NCBI GenBank assembly: GCA_965229645.1
Contig: OZ245893.1
Coordinates: 248,001 to 312,000, forward strand
DNA length: 64,000 nt
Source: CAXQZM01 sp965229645
GTDB lineage: Bacteria > Pseudomonadota > Alphaproteobacteria > UBA7985
Direction: 5' to 3'
This document shows, one piece after another, positions 16,623 to 25,977 of the stretch (position 1 is the first letter of the stretch; each line of letters starts with the position of its first letter). A program made the position numbers and the translations under genes. The notes below the pieces were generated by a model that saw nothing but the letters and a program-made list of their open reading frames with translations, did no database searches and was not told the origin of the DNA.

Positions 16623-17992
16623 CTTTTTCCCGCCGCGATTATCGCCTTAGGTTGCAGGTGCTGACCCCCTTGCACGTCGGCTCAGGCGAGACCACGTCAT
16701 GCCCACGCGAAACCAGCGACCGGCAGGGCGAGACCTACGAAGTTGCCCGCCTTTCCTATGGCTACACCCAAGAGGGAAAGTGCCTCCCCGCGATCCCAGG
16801 GTCGAGCCTCAAGGGCACCATGCGCGAGCTGGCCCGGCAAATTCGGATGGACGACCAGGCATTCATCCAGTTGTTTGGACAAATTAAAGTGTCCGAGACT
16901 GACCACAAGGAAGCAACGGGAACCATGGGGGCGGTCTATTTTTGGGGCGGCCTGCTCGACCCGCGCAGCATTGAGCGCCGCCGTAACCAGAGCGGAGAAC
17001 CAAAACGAGGCACCACCTATCTGCCCGCTTACAATTCTGACACTGGCGTGTTTCAGAAGGCGCGCACCGCCATCGACGCAGGGCGTGGTACCAGCAAGGC
17101 CAACCAGCTCTATCACGGCGAATACGTGGTGTCAGGTGCGTGCTTTGACCTTGATTTTCGTGTTGAGGGAGCAGGGGACATCGACTTCGCGGCCTTTGAG
17201 CGTGTCTTGGCCCTCATGGCGCAGGAACGGGGCTTTACCCTCGGCGGGGCCACCACCCAGGGCTTTGGCCGCCTTAAGTTGCTTGGGCAGGAAAGCACAC
17301 GAACCGATTGGCGTATTGAGCGGGGTGCCTTCGTTGTGGGCGAGGCGAATCCCCTGAAACTCGACGCGAAACCCGATGTAGTGGCTCATGTGGAACGCCT
17401 AACCTTGCGTTGTTCAGGACCCTTTTACATCCTCGATTCTGTTCCGATCCCCCCAGCCGCTGAAGGTGCACGGGAGGGCAGCCTGCAGCAACGCGCCGCT
17501 CGCGATGGCCAAAAACCGCACCTGATCGGCAGCGAAATCAAGGGCGCACTGCGCGCCAAGTACGCCTGGCTATGCGCCCTTGCCGAACGGACGGGGGACC
17601 CGAACAGCAAGGTCACAAGCGACCCTGATCAAGAGGATCGCCTGTTCGGCACAATCAAACGACGCGGGGCGTTGCGGTTTTGGGTTAGAGAGGTTCGCCG
17701 TGACCCCGAAGCCTTCATGGATACATCATCGGTCAAAATCGACCGCTTCAGCGGCGGCGCCTTTGACAGCGGTTTGTTCACGGCAGACGTGGACTATGGC
17801 GTGGAATTCGATTTGGAAATCGAACTTGCTTACCCAACGCGTGGGGTAGGAGATGAGGAGAAACAAGGCAAAGATAAGGCGGCGCTGAAGAGGCTCTTAG
17901 ACAAAATAAGAGATGACGGACTGCAGTTGGGCCATCGGACAAATAGTGGCTTTGGCTGGTTTGAAGTAAAGGAAGTATCCGACAATGACTGA
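16619..17992 (+). CDS. Double Cas7 RAMP protein (Cas7-2x)
   Basis: 457 residues with two tandem Cas7 domains. The first (1-225) has LTPLHVGSGE, PAIPGSSLKGTMRELAR (58-73) and GFTLGGATTQGFGRLKLL (205-222). The second (255-450) has HLIGSEIKGALRAKYA (301-316), VKIDRFSGGAFDSGLF (372-387) and LQLGHRTNSGFGWFEV (435-450). Such subunits form the crRNA-binding backbone and, through loop aspartates, cut target RNA in 6-nt steps. The pattern matches the Cas7-2x subunit of type III-Dv. Start ATG 16619 overlaps the upstream stop by 4 bp; the next gene overlaps by 8 bp. Confidence 0.82.
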   Translation: MTFSRRDYRLRLQVLTPLHVGSGETTSCPRETSDRQGETYEVARLSYGYTQEGKCLPAIPGSSLKGTMRELARQIRMDDQAFIQLFGQIKVSETDHKEATGTMGAVYFWGGLLDPRSIERRRNQSGEPKRGTTYLPAYNSDTGVFQKARTAIDAGRGTSKANQLYHGEYVVSGACFDLDFRVEGAGDIDFAAFERVLALMAQERGFTLGGATTQGFGRLKLLGQESTRTDWRIERGAFVVGEANPLKLDAKPDVVAHVERLTLRCSGPFYILDSVPIPPAAEGAREGSLQQRAARDGQKPHLIGSEIKGALRAKYAWLCALAERTGDPNSKVTSDPDQEDRLFGTIKRRGALRFWVREVRRDPEAFMDTSSVKIDRFSGGAFDSGLFTADVDYGVEFDLEIELAYPTRGVGDEEKQGKDKAALKRLLDKIRDDGLQLGHRTNSGFGWFEVKEVSDND

Positions 17993-20198
17993 CGACGAGA
18001 AGGGCGAGATCAGGGAAGCTATTCGCGCCCAGGTTGCGCATTTACGCAACGCGGGGGTTGACGACTCAAGAATTCGTCCAGGCGTTGCCCAGTTTATGCG
18101 TGATCGTTTTCCCCAAATTCCATACAAGATTTGGAACGAAGTCTTAACGGGTATCTTTGAAGCTCCTGTGGGGCCTCCCGCGAAGCCTGCAGTGTCAAAA
18201 GGGTCAGCGACTTCAAATGAACAATCGTTGGACCCTATGCCATCTGAGTTTTGCAAAGCGCCCTATAGATTTGTACCACTCAATAGGAAAATTGCGGGAA
18301 TTGAGACCGACGTTCTGAATGGTTGGAAAGCGCACACTCTCCATACCCGCCCCCTTAAGGGCGGAATATCAGGCACCTTGGCCTTTCGCTTGGCGTTCGA
18401 CGGCCCTGTTCTTGTTGGCGGCGAAGACCAAAGTGCGCCCGCCCAAATCGGCGACCAGTATGTCATTCCTGGCCCCACCATCCGTGGGTGTCTGCGCTCG
18501 GTTTTGGAAATTGCCAGTTTTGCCAAACTGACGCAAACCCATCTTAATCGCCGTTACGGATTACGAGACTTTAGTCACAAGCCGATGGCCGAACGGCGCA
18601 AGAACACAAAGGCAGGATGGCTGCAAAAAATAGGGGAAACTTATACCATTACCCCATGCGAGTTTAGGCTCGTAAAAATCCGACAACTTCGCCACGGGAT
18701 GGATAACCCCAAATCGCACTTTGACTGGTTGGCAAAAGATATTGAAAATAAGTACGACTCCTTCGGCATGCGTGGCGACGATGGAATCTACGATTTTAGC
18801 AAGAAGTCCCAATTTTTCCTTCTAGATTCAGGGGAGGAAAACCATTCGGGGGAAAACATCAAAGGCGTTCCTGTTTTCTCGAGCAAGTTTCCGACCTTTA
18901 GTAGCCCAAATATATCAGAACGCGACAAGCAAGAACACATAGACGAACTGCAACTTCAGCACGAAAACCCTGTTCGCGTGGATGAGAAAACAGGCAAAAA
19001 CAAAGGAAACCATAAGCGCAATGAGGCGGTGTTCCTGGACTTGCCTAACGCCAAAGGGATTCAGGTTTCTAGGGAAAAATGGGAAGTCTTTGAACGTCTC
19101 CATTCCAGGAAAACGAAGAAGCGCGGCCAATTTGACCCCGATGGAACCTGGAAGAAACTGCAAAAAACGCTTAAGTCGGGTAAGCGCATCCCCGTTTTTT
19201 TCACCACCCTTGACCAAGATACCGTCAGTGTAAACGGCGAAGTGCTACACGATTTCGGCCTGACGCGTGTCTATAAGCAGTGGCACGAGTACGATACCAA
19301 ACAAGTGTTGGGGCGAACGGGTGAGAAATCCGACCACTTACTGAACGAAGACTTTGACTCGTTTGAGCCCGATTTTACGGAGGCGCTGCTGGGCTATGTC
19401 CATGAACCAGAAACAACGGCCCAATCCGAGACTCTGCAATCGCACGCTCATACTCACGCCAATCGTCACCTCAAGGGGCGGGTCAGCTTTGGTTTTGCAA
19501 AGCTTAGCACCGAAACGCCTGCCTCATTGGAGGCACCGCTTACCGTTGTTCAGGCCGCCCCACAGCCTTCATTTTCTCCCTTTTACTTGGCAAGTTCCAG
19601 CATGCCAGATTGGTCGTATAGCGATTGCGAGTTGGCGGGCTACAAGCGCTATCCAGTGCGCCCGGTCAATTTTGATGAGGTTAAGAATTGGTTCGAACAC
19701 AATCCGAGCAAAAAACCTAGGGAGATGCAATCTCAATTGCGGTTTCTCGTGCCCCAAACAGATCGGCCCTTGGTTTTTGAAGGCCAACTGAAGTTGCACA
19801 ATATCAGCAAATTCGAACTCGGCGGCTTGCTATGGGCCATGACCTTAGGCGGCGATTCCGCGCGCCGCCACAACATTGGGCGCGGCAAAACCGCAGGCGC
19901 GGGCGCATGCCAGTTTCAGGTGCAGGAGACGCTTGAGGGGTTGAAACCTGACAAAGGGGACGAACGGCCAACCCTTCAGAGCGCCATGCAAGATTTTGTT
20001 GGGTTCATGAACAAGGCGCTTGACGGCAAATGGATGGAACAGCCAACCCTTAAGGGTCTTCTAAAAGTCACAAGCCCAGCCTGGGGCGCGCGCCAAAACG
20101 AAGACGGCAAGCTCAACTATCTCCCGCTCCAGCAGCATCGCAAGGCACGTAACACATCGCCTGGAAGCAAGGTCAGCGCCTTGAGCGCCTTGAATTAA
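17985..20198 (+). CDS. Cas7-like RAMP with large insertion (TIGR03986-like)
   Basis: 737 residues. Residues 1-60 form a small helical domain (EIREAIRAQVAHL, QIPYKIWNEVLTGIF) of unknown role. The RAMP core opens with APYRFVPLN (about 91-99) and has YVIPGPTIRGCLRSVLEIAS (about 159-178), as in the TIGR03986 RAMP family. A poorly conserved charged insertion of some 250-300 residues follows, and the fold closes with LGGLLWAMTLGGDSARRHN and GRGKTAGAGACQF. The size and build resemble the Cas7-insertion subunit of type III-Dv and of type III-E gRAMP proteins. It is the last gene of the operon and stops 369 bp before array 4. Confidence 0.8.
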   Translation: MTDDEKGEIREAIRAQVAHLRNAGVDDSRIRPGVAQFMRDRFPQIPYKIWNEVLTGIFEAPVGPPAKPAVSKGSATSNEQSLDPMPSEFCKAPYRFVPLNRKIAGIETDVLNGWKAHTLHTRPLKGGISGTLAFRLAFDGPVLVGGEDQSAPAQIGDQYVIPGPTIRGCLRSVLEIASFAKLTQTHLNRRYGLRDFSHKPMAERRKNTKAGWLQKIGETYTITPCEFRLVKIRQLRHGMDNPKSHFDWLAKDIENKYDSFGMRGDDGIYDFSKKSQFFLLDSGEENHSGENIKGVPVFSSKFPTFSSPNISERDKQEHIDELQLQHENPVRVDEKTGKNKGNHKRNEAVFLDLPNAKGIQVSREKWEVFERLHSRKTKKRGQFDPDGTWKKLQKTLKSGKRIPVFFTTLDQDTVSVNGEVLHDFGLTRVYKQWHEYDTKQVLGRTGEKSDHLLNEDFDSFEPDFTEALLGYVHEPETTAQSETLQSHAHTHANRHLKGRVSFGFAKLSTETPASLEAPLTVVQAAPQPSFSPFYLASSSMPDWSYSDCELAGYKRYPVRPVNFDEVKNWFEHNPSKKPREMQSQLRFLVPQTDRPLVFEGQLKLHNISKFELGGLLWAMTLGGDSARRHNIGRGKTAGAGACQFQVQETLEGLKPDKGDERPTLQSAMQDFVGFMNKALDGKWMEQPTLKGLLKVTSPAWGARQNEDGKLNYLPLQQHRKARNTSPGSKVSALSALN

Positions 20199-20567
20199 CC
20201 TCCCAAGTAAATTACACCTAATACAAAGCCTTAAGAATTCCACTTCTTACGCACCTTGATGACCGTCTTTGGACGCAGTGGGGGGCGAGATCGTAGGACT
20301 TCGACGAATGTACACAGCTTATTGCCGCCTTCTCCCTTTTATCACCACTCCCTCGCCTCTCATATAGGCAAAATGCCGTTACCAAGGGTGGTGCGTCCTA
20401 TATTGTTTGGGAGTAGTTGCTTGCATTGTAGGTAACAAAGGCACAAAAATTTGACGCCATGAGGGCAAAAAATGGAGAAATAGGTCATGAATTCTCGATT
20501 TAATTTCTACTTTTTTGGAATGAATGTCTTGATTTCGTCAACGGAATCATTGAGTTAGTCAGATCCT
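20199..20567 (+). promoter_or_regulatory. Leader of CRISPR array 4
   Basis: 369 bp without an ORF, AT-rich towards the array (AATTCTCGATTTAATTTC, TTTTTTGGAATG). It lacks clear similarity to the leaders of arrays 1-3. The distal repeat of array 4 is degenerate at the far end (22019), which places the leader on this side. Confidence 0.6.
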
Positions 20568-22054
20568 GGTCAGCAGACCGCTCGCATGACAGCGAATTGA
20601 AACTCAAAAAGCGAACGATACGATCCGAGAGATGGTCAGCAGACCGCTCGCATGACAGCGAATTGAAACTGTTTGGCGTAAAGGCCGATGCAGCATCGGG
20701 GTCAGCAGACCGCTCGCATGACAGCGAATTGAAACATCTTCGATACTCGGGTGGTCGTCTAACTTGGTCAGCAGACCGCTCGCATGACAGCGAATTGAAA
20801 CTGCTTCGTTTCAAAGGTGATCTCAGACTGGGTCAGCAGACCGCTCGCATGACAGCGAATTGAAACGGGTTGGCAGCCAATTCGGCCGCGGTTTTGGGTC
20901 AGCAGACCGCTCGCATGACAGCGAATTGAAACGGTCAAATCGTCCCTAAGGCCAGCCACCAAGGTCAGCAGACCGCTCGCATGACAGCGAATTGAAACAG
21001 CGCGAAAGAGCGATAAGGTTAGGACAAAGGTCAGCAGACCGCTCGCATGACAGCGAATTGAAACGTGAAGTATTCGTCACGACTACCCCACGCTGGTCAG
21101 CAGACCGCTCGCATGACAGCGAATTGAAACCCCATGTCCGCCATGCTGAGCGAGTTGCGGGTCAGCAGACCGCTCGCATGACAGCGAATTGAAACATCGA
21201 CAACGAACAGTGTTGTTTCGGGTCGGGTCAGCAGACCGCTCGCATGACAGCGAATTGAAACGCGCGGCTTCACCAGCCGCTATCGAGTTGTGGTCAGCAG
21301 ACCGCTCGCATGACAGCGAATTGAAACGGTAGATCCCTGATTGTCATATAGAGAAATGGTCAGCAGACCGCTCGCATGACAGCGAATTGAAACGACCGCA
21401 GTCGCGACGCGATGGGATGCGGGGGTCAGCAGACCGCTCGCATGACAGCGAATTGAAACAGACGCACCCACTATTTGGGACGCCGCCGCGGTCAGCAGAC
21501 CGCTCGCATGACAGCGAATTGAAACAGAGGGCGAGGAGGCGGGTCAATCGGGGCAGGTCAGCAGACCGCTCGCATGACAGCGAATTGAAACTACATCGCC
21601 ACTTATCCGCCCCGGGTTAGGGGTCAGCAGACCGCTCGCATGACAGCGAATTGAAACTGCCCTGAAAGCCGTCTGCGACCGCGATTTGGTCAGCAGACCG
21701 CTCGCATGACAGCGAATTGAAACACGAACGTGGAGCGTGTCGTCTGCGTCGAGGGTCAGCAGACCGCTCGCATGACAGCGAATTGAAACTTTATCATGAC
21801 AGCACAACTTCTAGCGACCGGTCAGCAGACCGCTCGCATGACAGCGAATTGAAACAGGCAGGAAAGGCGAGAAGAGGTAGGGCCGGGTCAGCAGACCGCT
21901 CGCATGACAGCGAATTGAAACGACATTCTCTGCGATACACTGGGGGTCGAAGGTCAGCAGACCGCTCGCATGACAGCGAATTGAAACATTGTAAAGGTAC
22001 GCCCCGCCACCAGGACTGGGTCAGCAGACCGCTCGCATGACAGCGATCTGTAAC
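20568..22054 (+). CRISPR. CRISPR array 4: 23 repeats of 36 bp, 22 spacers
   Basis: The repeats read GGTCAGCAGACCGCTCGC...GCGAATTGAAAC. They are one base shorter than in arrays 1-3, with a different 5' hairpin but the same Cas6 stem TCGC/GCGA and the same ATTGAAAC handle. Spacers are about 28-32 bp. The first repeat starts at 20568. The last, at 22019, ends GCGATCTGTAAC and marks the old end. It lies between the effector operon and cas6. Confidence 0.98.
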
Positions 22055-22153
22055 GTCAGCGCCCAACCCATCCCCATTTTTACGCCCTGGGAGATGCTGG
22101 CATCTTGCGGGCAAAGCTTCTAAATGTTTGTCCCTTATTCGCGGGAGCTTGGC

Positions 22154-23044
22154 ATGTCGGGAAACTCTATAACGGCTTTTTTGTCCGCGCCCGAACAGGG
22201 TTCAGCGCAGGATCTTTGCGCGCGATGGGCCGATCAGACCGTCAGTTTGATCTTGCAATTTGACCAGCCTGTGGAGGCTTTGCGGCTTGCCGATCTTGCG
22301 CGTCGTTGGCTGCTGTTCACCCTCTCGCAAACCGCCTCCCCAGAGGCAAAACACAATCATCCCTGCCCCTGGGAACCCCCTTGCACATTCGATCTGTTTA
22401 AGCGCGAGCAGCTGCGGTTTCGATCTGATGGCTTGCCCAAGCCTTACTGCCTCGCGGTCATGACCCAGGACCATTTGGCCGAGGTGCGTGTGCGGGTCTT
22501 TGGGCGGGCCATGGCACGATTTTCTGCGGTCAGCGAGGCGCTGGTGCGCGCCATGGCGGCCAGCAGCGCGTGGCGGCAGGAGTTGGGGTGCGAGGCGCCA
22601 AAGATCGTCAATCGCTTCCACGATTCCTTTCACGGCGCGACGCCGCTTGCCGCGTGCGAGTGCATCGATCTGATTTGTCATTCTCCAGTGGATATGAGCG
22701 GCGGCAAACCTGACGTCGCCGTCGGCCGGAGCCTCCTGGGCCGTGGCCTGCGCCGCATCGATGCCATGGCCCGTTGGCAGGGCCAGAGTCTGGCTCCCCG
22801 CGACATGACGGCCCTGCGCCATACGCTCGACCGTCTGAGCTACGATGAGCGCAACCTGACCCGTGCGACCTACGTCAACAACCCCAAACACAAGCAGATC
22901 AAGCGTTTTGAGACGGTTACAGGCGCCCTGCGAGTGTCGGGCGACTTGGCCCCGATCTTGCCGATCCTCGCCTTGCTGGAACGCGCCCAACTCGGGCGCG
23001 GAGTCGTTCAGGGCCTTGGCGTCGTGGAAGTGCGGCCTGCTTAG
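22154..23044 (+). CDS. cas6: Cas6-family crRNA-processing endoribonuclease
   Basis: 296 residues. The C-terminal half carries the Cas6 signature: VTGALRVSGDLAPILPILAL followed by the glycine-rich loop LGRGVVQGLGVVEV at the very end. Cas6 cuts the repeat at the 3' base of the stem and leaves the 8-nt ATTGAAAC handle, which fits all four arrays. The ATG at 22154 is chosen for the GGGAG before it; an ATG at 22124 lacks a binding site. It lies downstream of array 4 and is separate from the effector operon. Confidence 0.88.
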   Translation: MSGNSITAFLSAPEQGSAQDLCARWADQTVSLILQFDQPVEALRLADLARRWLLFTLSQTASPEAKHNHPCPWEPPCTFDLFKREQLRFRSDGLPKPYCLAVMTQDHLAEVRVRVFGRAMARFSAVSEALVRAMAASSAWRQELGCEAPKIVNRFHDSFHGATPLAACECIDLICHSPVDMSGGKPDVAVGRSLLGRGLRRIDAMARWQGQSLAPRDMTALRHTLDRLSYDERNLTRATYVNNPKHKQIKRFETVTGALRVSGDLAPILPILALLERAQLGRGVVQGLGVVEVRPA

Positions 23045-23078
23045 CCCCCGCGTGCACCGAACCAGTTGCAGGGGGCCC

Positions 23079-24227
23079 CTAACGCCAGCGCAGGTTGTCG
23101 CGGCTGAGTTGGCTAAGGTTGGTGACGCCCATCAGCTTCATATCGCGTTCGATCTCGGCGCGGAAATTGCCGAGGGCGCGTTCGACGCCTGCTTGGCCTG
23201 CCCCCGCAAGCGCGTAGAGGTAGAGCCGCCCGCCTGACACGGCTTTGGCGCCGACGGAGAGGGCCTTGAGCACATGGGTGCCGCGCTGTACCCCGCCTTC
23301 CAGAATCACGTCGATTTTGTCCCCGACGGCATCGCAGATTTCGGCGAGTTGATCGAAGGGTGCGCGCGCGCCGTCCAACTGACGGCCGCCGTGGTTGGAG
23401 ACCATGATCCCCGTGCAGCCTATATCGACGGCGCGTCTGGCGTCCGCAACGCTCATCACGCCTTTAAGCGCAAACTGGCCGTTCCATTGGGCGCAGAGTT
23501 TTTCCGCGTCGTCCCAGTTCATCGACTGGTCCAGCATGGTCGAGAAATAGTCGCCGACCGAGACCGCCAAGTTCGTCCCCGCCGACACATGGCCCGAAAG
23601 GTGCGGCATGTCGAACTTTTCTCGAGTGAGGAAATTCCAAGCCCAACCAGGATGGGTAGCAAAGGACCAGAGCGAGGCGGGGGTCAACCGCGGCGGGGAG
23701 GTAAAGCCCGTGCGCAAATCCCGCTCCCGATTGCCGCCCGTGATCGTATCGACGGTCAGGGCCATGACGTTGAAGTTCGCGGCGCGCGCCCGCTCCAGCA
23801 AAGCGTCGTTCAGGCCCCGATCCTTATGGAAATAAAACTGGAACATCTTGGGGCCAGGGGCCAGCTGCGCGATCTCCTCAACCGTCACGGTCGCGAGGGA
23901 GGAGACGCCAAACATGGTACCATACTTGCTCGCGGCCTTGGCGACCGCCCGTTCGCCATCGTGATGGAACAAGCGTTGCAGCGCGGTCGGCGCGCAGTAG
24001 AGCGGCATATCGAGTTTTTGGCCCATGACCTCGACCGACATGTCCACCTGCGCCACCCCCGCCAACACCTGGGGAACCAAATCGACCTCGTCAAAGGCGG
24101 CCGTATTGCGCGCGTAGGTCCGTTCATCGTCGGCGGCGCCGTCGATGTAGTGAAAGATCGGTGCAGGCAGCCGCTGGCGCGCCAGAGCGCGAAAGTCATG
24201 GAAGTTGTGGCAGGCCGATAGGCGCAT
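23079..24227 (-). CDS. lldD: FMN-dependent L-lactate (alpha-hydroxy acid) dehydrogenase
   Basis: 382 residues. It oxidises L-lactate or a related 2-hydroxy acid with electrons passed to the respiratory chain. Residues typical of the family are present: FHYIDGAADDE at the N-terminus, Lys255 in QFALKGV, and SNHGGRQLDGA with catalytic His279 and Arg282. AAGGGG stands before the ATG at 24227, which gives the family length; an upstream extension in the same frame is not conserved-looking. Convergent with cas6 and not part of the CRISPR island. Whether lactate is the true substrate cannot be told. Confidence 0.9.
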   Translation of the reverse strand: MRLSACHNFHDFRALARQRLPAPIFHYIDGAADDERTYARNTAAFDEVDLVPQVLAGVAQVDMSVEVMGQKLDMPLYCAPTALQRLFHHDGERAVAKAASKYGTMFGVSSLATVTVEEIAQLAPGPKMFQFYFHKDRGLNDALLERARAANFNVMALTVDTITGGNRERDLRTGFTSPPRLTPASLWSFATHPGWAWNFLTREKFDMPHLSGHVSAGTNLAVSVGDYFSTMLDQSMNWDDAEKLCAQWNGQFALKGVMSVADARRAVDIGCTGIMVSNHGGRQLDGARAPFDQLAEICDAVGDKIDVILEGGVQRGTHVLKALSVGAKAVSGGRLYLYALAGAGQAGVERALGNFRAEIERDMKLMGVTNLSQLSRDNLRWR

Positions 24228-24426
24228 GGCGGGTCCCCTTTGGTCAAGACGAGCCAGAGCCAAATTGGCACTGCTCGGCGGGAGGCCCAGCCCAAACCGC
24301 GGTGGACCTCGGGCGAATTTTAGCAAAAGGTCCCTAGCTTTGAAAGGCGCGTTCGCCTAAGGGGCGCGGGCCTTTGCGACTATGGGTGGTGCTTTTGGAG
24401 GATCCCCGTTTACGTGAGATGTTTCT

Positions 24427-25560
24427 ATGCCTGTCCCTTTCAACAAGCCATCCCTCGTCGGCAAGGAACTTGACTACATTCAAAAAGCGGTCGAGTGCGG
24501 ACAGCTTTCGGGCGATGGGTACTATACGGGGGAGTGCAACAAACGGATTGAGGAACTGACGGGCGCGCCCAAGGCGCTCATAACTCATTCCTGCACCGCC
24601 GCCTTGGAAATGGCGGCGCGGCTCTGCGATCTTGGCCCTGGTGACGAAGTCATCATGCCGTCATTCACCTTTGTCTCCACCGCCAACGCCGTCGTCCTAA
24701 CGGGCGCGACGCCCGTGTTCGTCGATATCAGCGAACAGACCCTAAACCTCGACGTCGATCTCGTTGCCCGCGCCGTGACGCCCAAGACGCGCGCGATCAT
24801 TGCCGTTCACTACGCGGGCGTTCCCGCCGACATGGACGCTCTCGCGACGCTCGCCCAGGATCGGGGCCTGTATCTGATCGAGGACGCAGCGCAGGCGCTG
24901 GGGTCAACCTACAAGGGCAGATTGGCGGGGTCCCTCGGGGACTTGGCCGCCTTCAGTTTCCACGAGACCAAGAATATCATCAGCGGGGAAGGGGGGGCGC
25001 TCACCCTAAATAGGCCCGAGATGTTCGAGCGGGCGGAGATCATTCGCGAGAAGGGGACCAATCGAACCAAGTTCCGAAAAGGGGAAGTTGATCGATACTC
25101 TTGGGTCGATATAGGCTCGTCCTATCTGCCAGGGGAGTTGGTTGCCGCGTACCTATTCGCGCAATTGCAACAGTCTGAAGCGATCAATAAGACGCGCTTG
25201 GAACTCTATGACACCTATAGAACCCATCTAACACCTTACTCAGATCGCGGTTTGATGCGCCTGCCCCAGATCCCCAACTATGCGCAAAGCAACGGCCACA
25301 TATTCTACATGATCATGAACACGCCCGAACAACGAGGCGCCTTCATCGATCATATGAAAGCGTCAGAGATCGTAACTCCCTATCATTATGTTCCGCTGCA
25401 TTCGTCCAAGGCGGGCAAACGCTACGCCCGTGTCGGCAGTCCCATGGATCGGACCGATGCCATCGCCGAACGGCTTGTTCGATTGCCCCTGTACAACGGC
25501 TTGCGGGACAAGGTTCATCAGGTCATCGATCGGGTAAAGGCCTACTTCGGGGAGGCATGA
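24427..25560 (+). CDS. DegT/DnrJ/EryC1-family sugar aminotransferase, RffA/WecE-like
   Basis: 377 residues. A PLP-dependent enzyme of nucleotide-sugar metabolism that would convert dTDP-4-keto-6-deoxyglucose to the 4-amino sugar. The start NKPSLVGKELDYI and the block SFHETKNIISGEGGALT with PLP-binding Lys182 are characteristic of RffA (WecE), as are IEDAAQALGS and the tail HYVPLHSSKAGKRY. No other nucleotide-sugar or glycan genes stand nearby, so it is a genetic orphan here. The product could be used for O-antigen or capsule made elsewhere in the genome. Confidence 0.85.
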   Translation: MPVPFNKPSLVGKELDYIQKAVECGQLSGDGYYTGECNKRIEELTGAPKALITHSCTAALEMAARLCDLGPGDEVIMPSFTFVSTANAVVLTGATPVFVDISEQTLNLDVDLVARAVTPKTRAIIAVHYAGVPADMDALATLAQDRGLYLIEDAAQALGSTYKGRLAGSLGDLAAFSFHETKNIISGEGGALTLNRPEMFERAEIIREKGTNRTKFRKGEVDRYSWVDIGSSYLPGELVAAYLFAQLQQSEAINKTRLELYDTYRTHLTPYSDRGLMRLPQIPNYAQSNGHIFYMIMNTPEQRGAFIDHMKASEIVTPYHYVPLHSSKAGKRYARVGSPMDRTDAIAERLVRLPLYNGLRDKVHQVIDRVKAYFGEA

Positions 25561-25596
25561 ACCAGGACGAGTTCATACCTCGACGGAGTATTTCAA

Positions 25597-25672
25597 TGGT
25601 GGGCGGTGAGAGGCTCGAACTCCCGACCTACTCGGTGTAAACGAGTTGCTCTACCAACTGAGCTAACCGCCC
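25597..25672 (-). tRNA. tRNA-Val (anticodon TAC)
   Basis: On the minus strand: acceptor GGGCGGT, D arm TAGCTCAGTTGGTAGAGC, anticodon loop TTTACAC, T arm GGGAG-TTCGAGC-CTCTC, encoded CCA. The length is 76 nt. Confidence 0.95.
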
Positions 25673-25821
25673 GACCAGGGAGCGGCCTTAGGGCCAAGCG
25701 GGGAGGGCGTCAAGCAAGTCTCTGGCTCGCCCAAGACATATTTGGCGCGCATTTTGTTCACGAGGGGGCTTGTGAAGGTGGTTGCGGGCGCGACCTGGGG
25801 CACCTAAGGTTCGTGCCTAGG

Positions 25822-25898
25822 CCGCGCGTAGCTCAACTGGATAGAGCACGTGACTTCTAATCTCGGGGTTGCAGGTTCGAGTCCTGCCGCGCGGGCCA
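25822..25898 (+). tRNA. tRNA-Arg (anticodon TCT)
   Basis: Acceptor CCGCGCG pairs fully with CGCGCGG, discriminator G, encoded CCA, anticodon loop CTTCTAA. The anticodon stem CGTGA/TCTCG has one T-T mismatch, which is unusual. The acceptor starts with C rather than the usual G. It is probably real, but may be a weakened copy. Confidence 0.85.
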
Positions 25899-25977
25899 TT
25901 CTATGCGCACCAGGCGCTGGGTACGAACCACAAACGGCCCTAAACACTCGGTGCTTAGGGCCGCGCGTAGTCGAGGG

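Noticed and set aside
23274..24221. 315-codon ORF antisense to lldD, and similar antisense ORFs over imuB, slt and the Ldh gene
   Set aside because: They are shadows caused by high G+C at third positions; they have no recognisable motifs or start sites.
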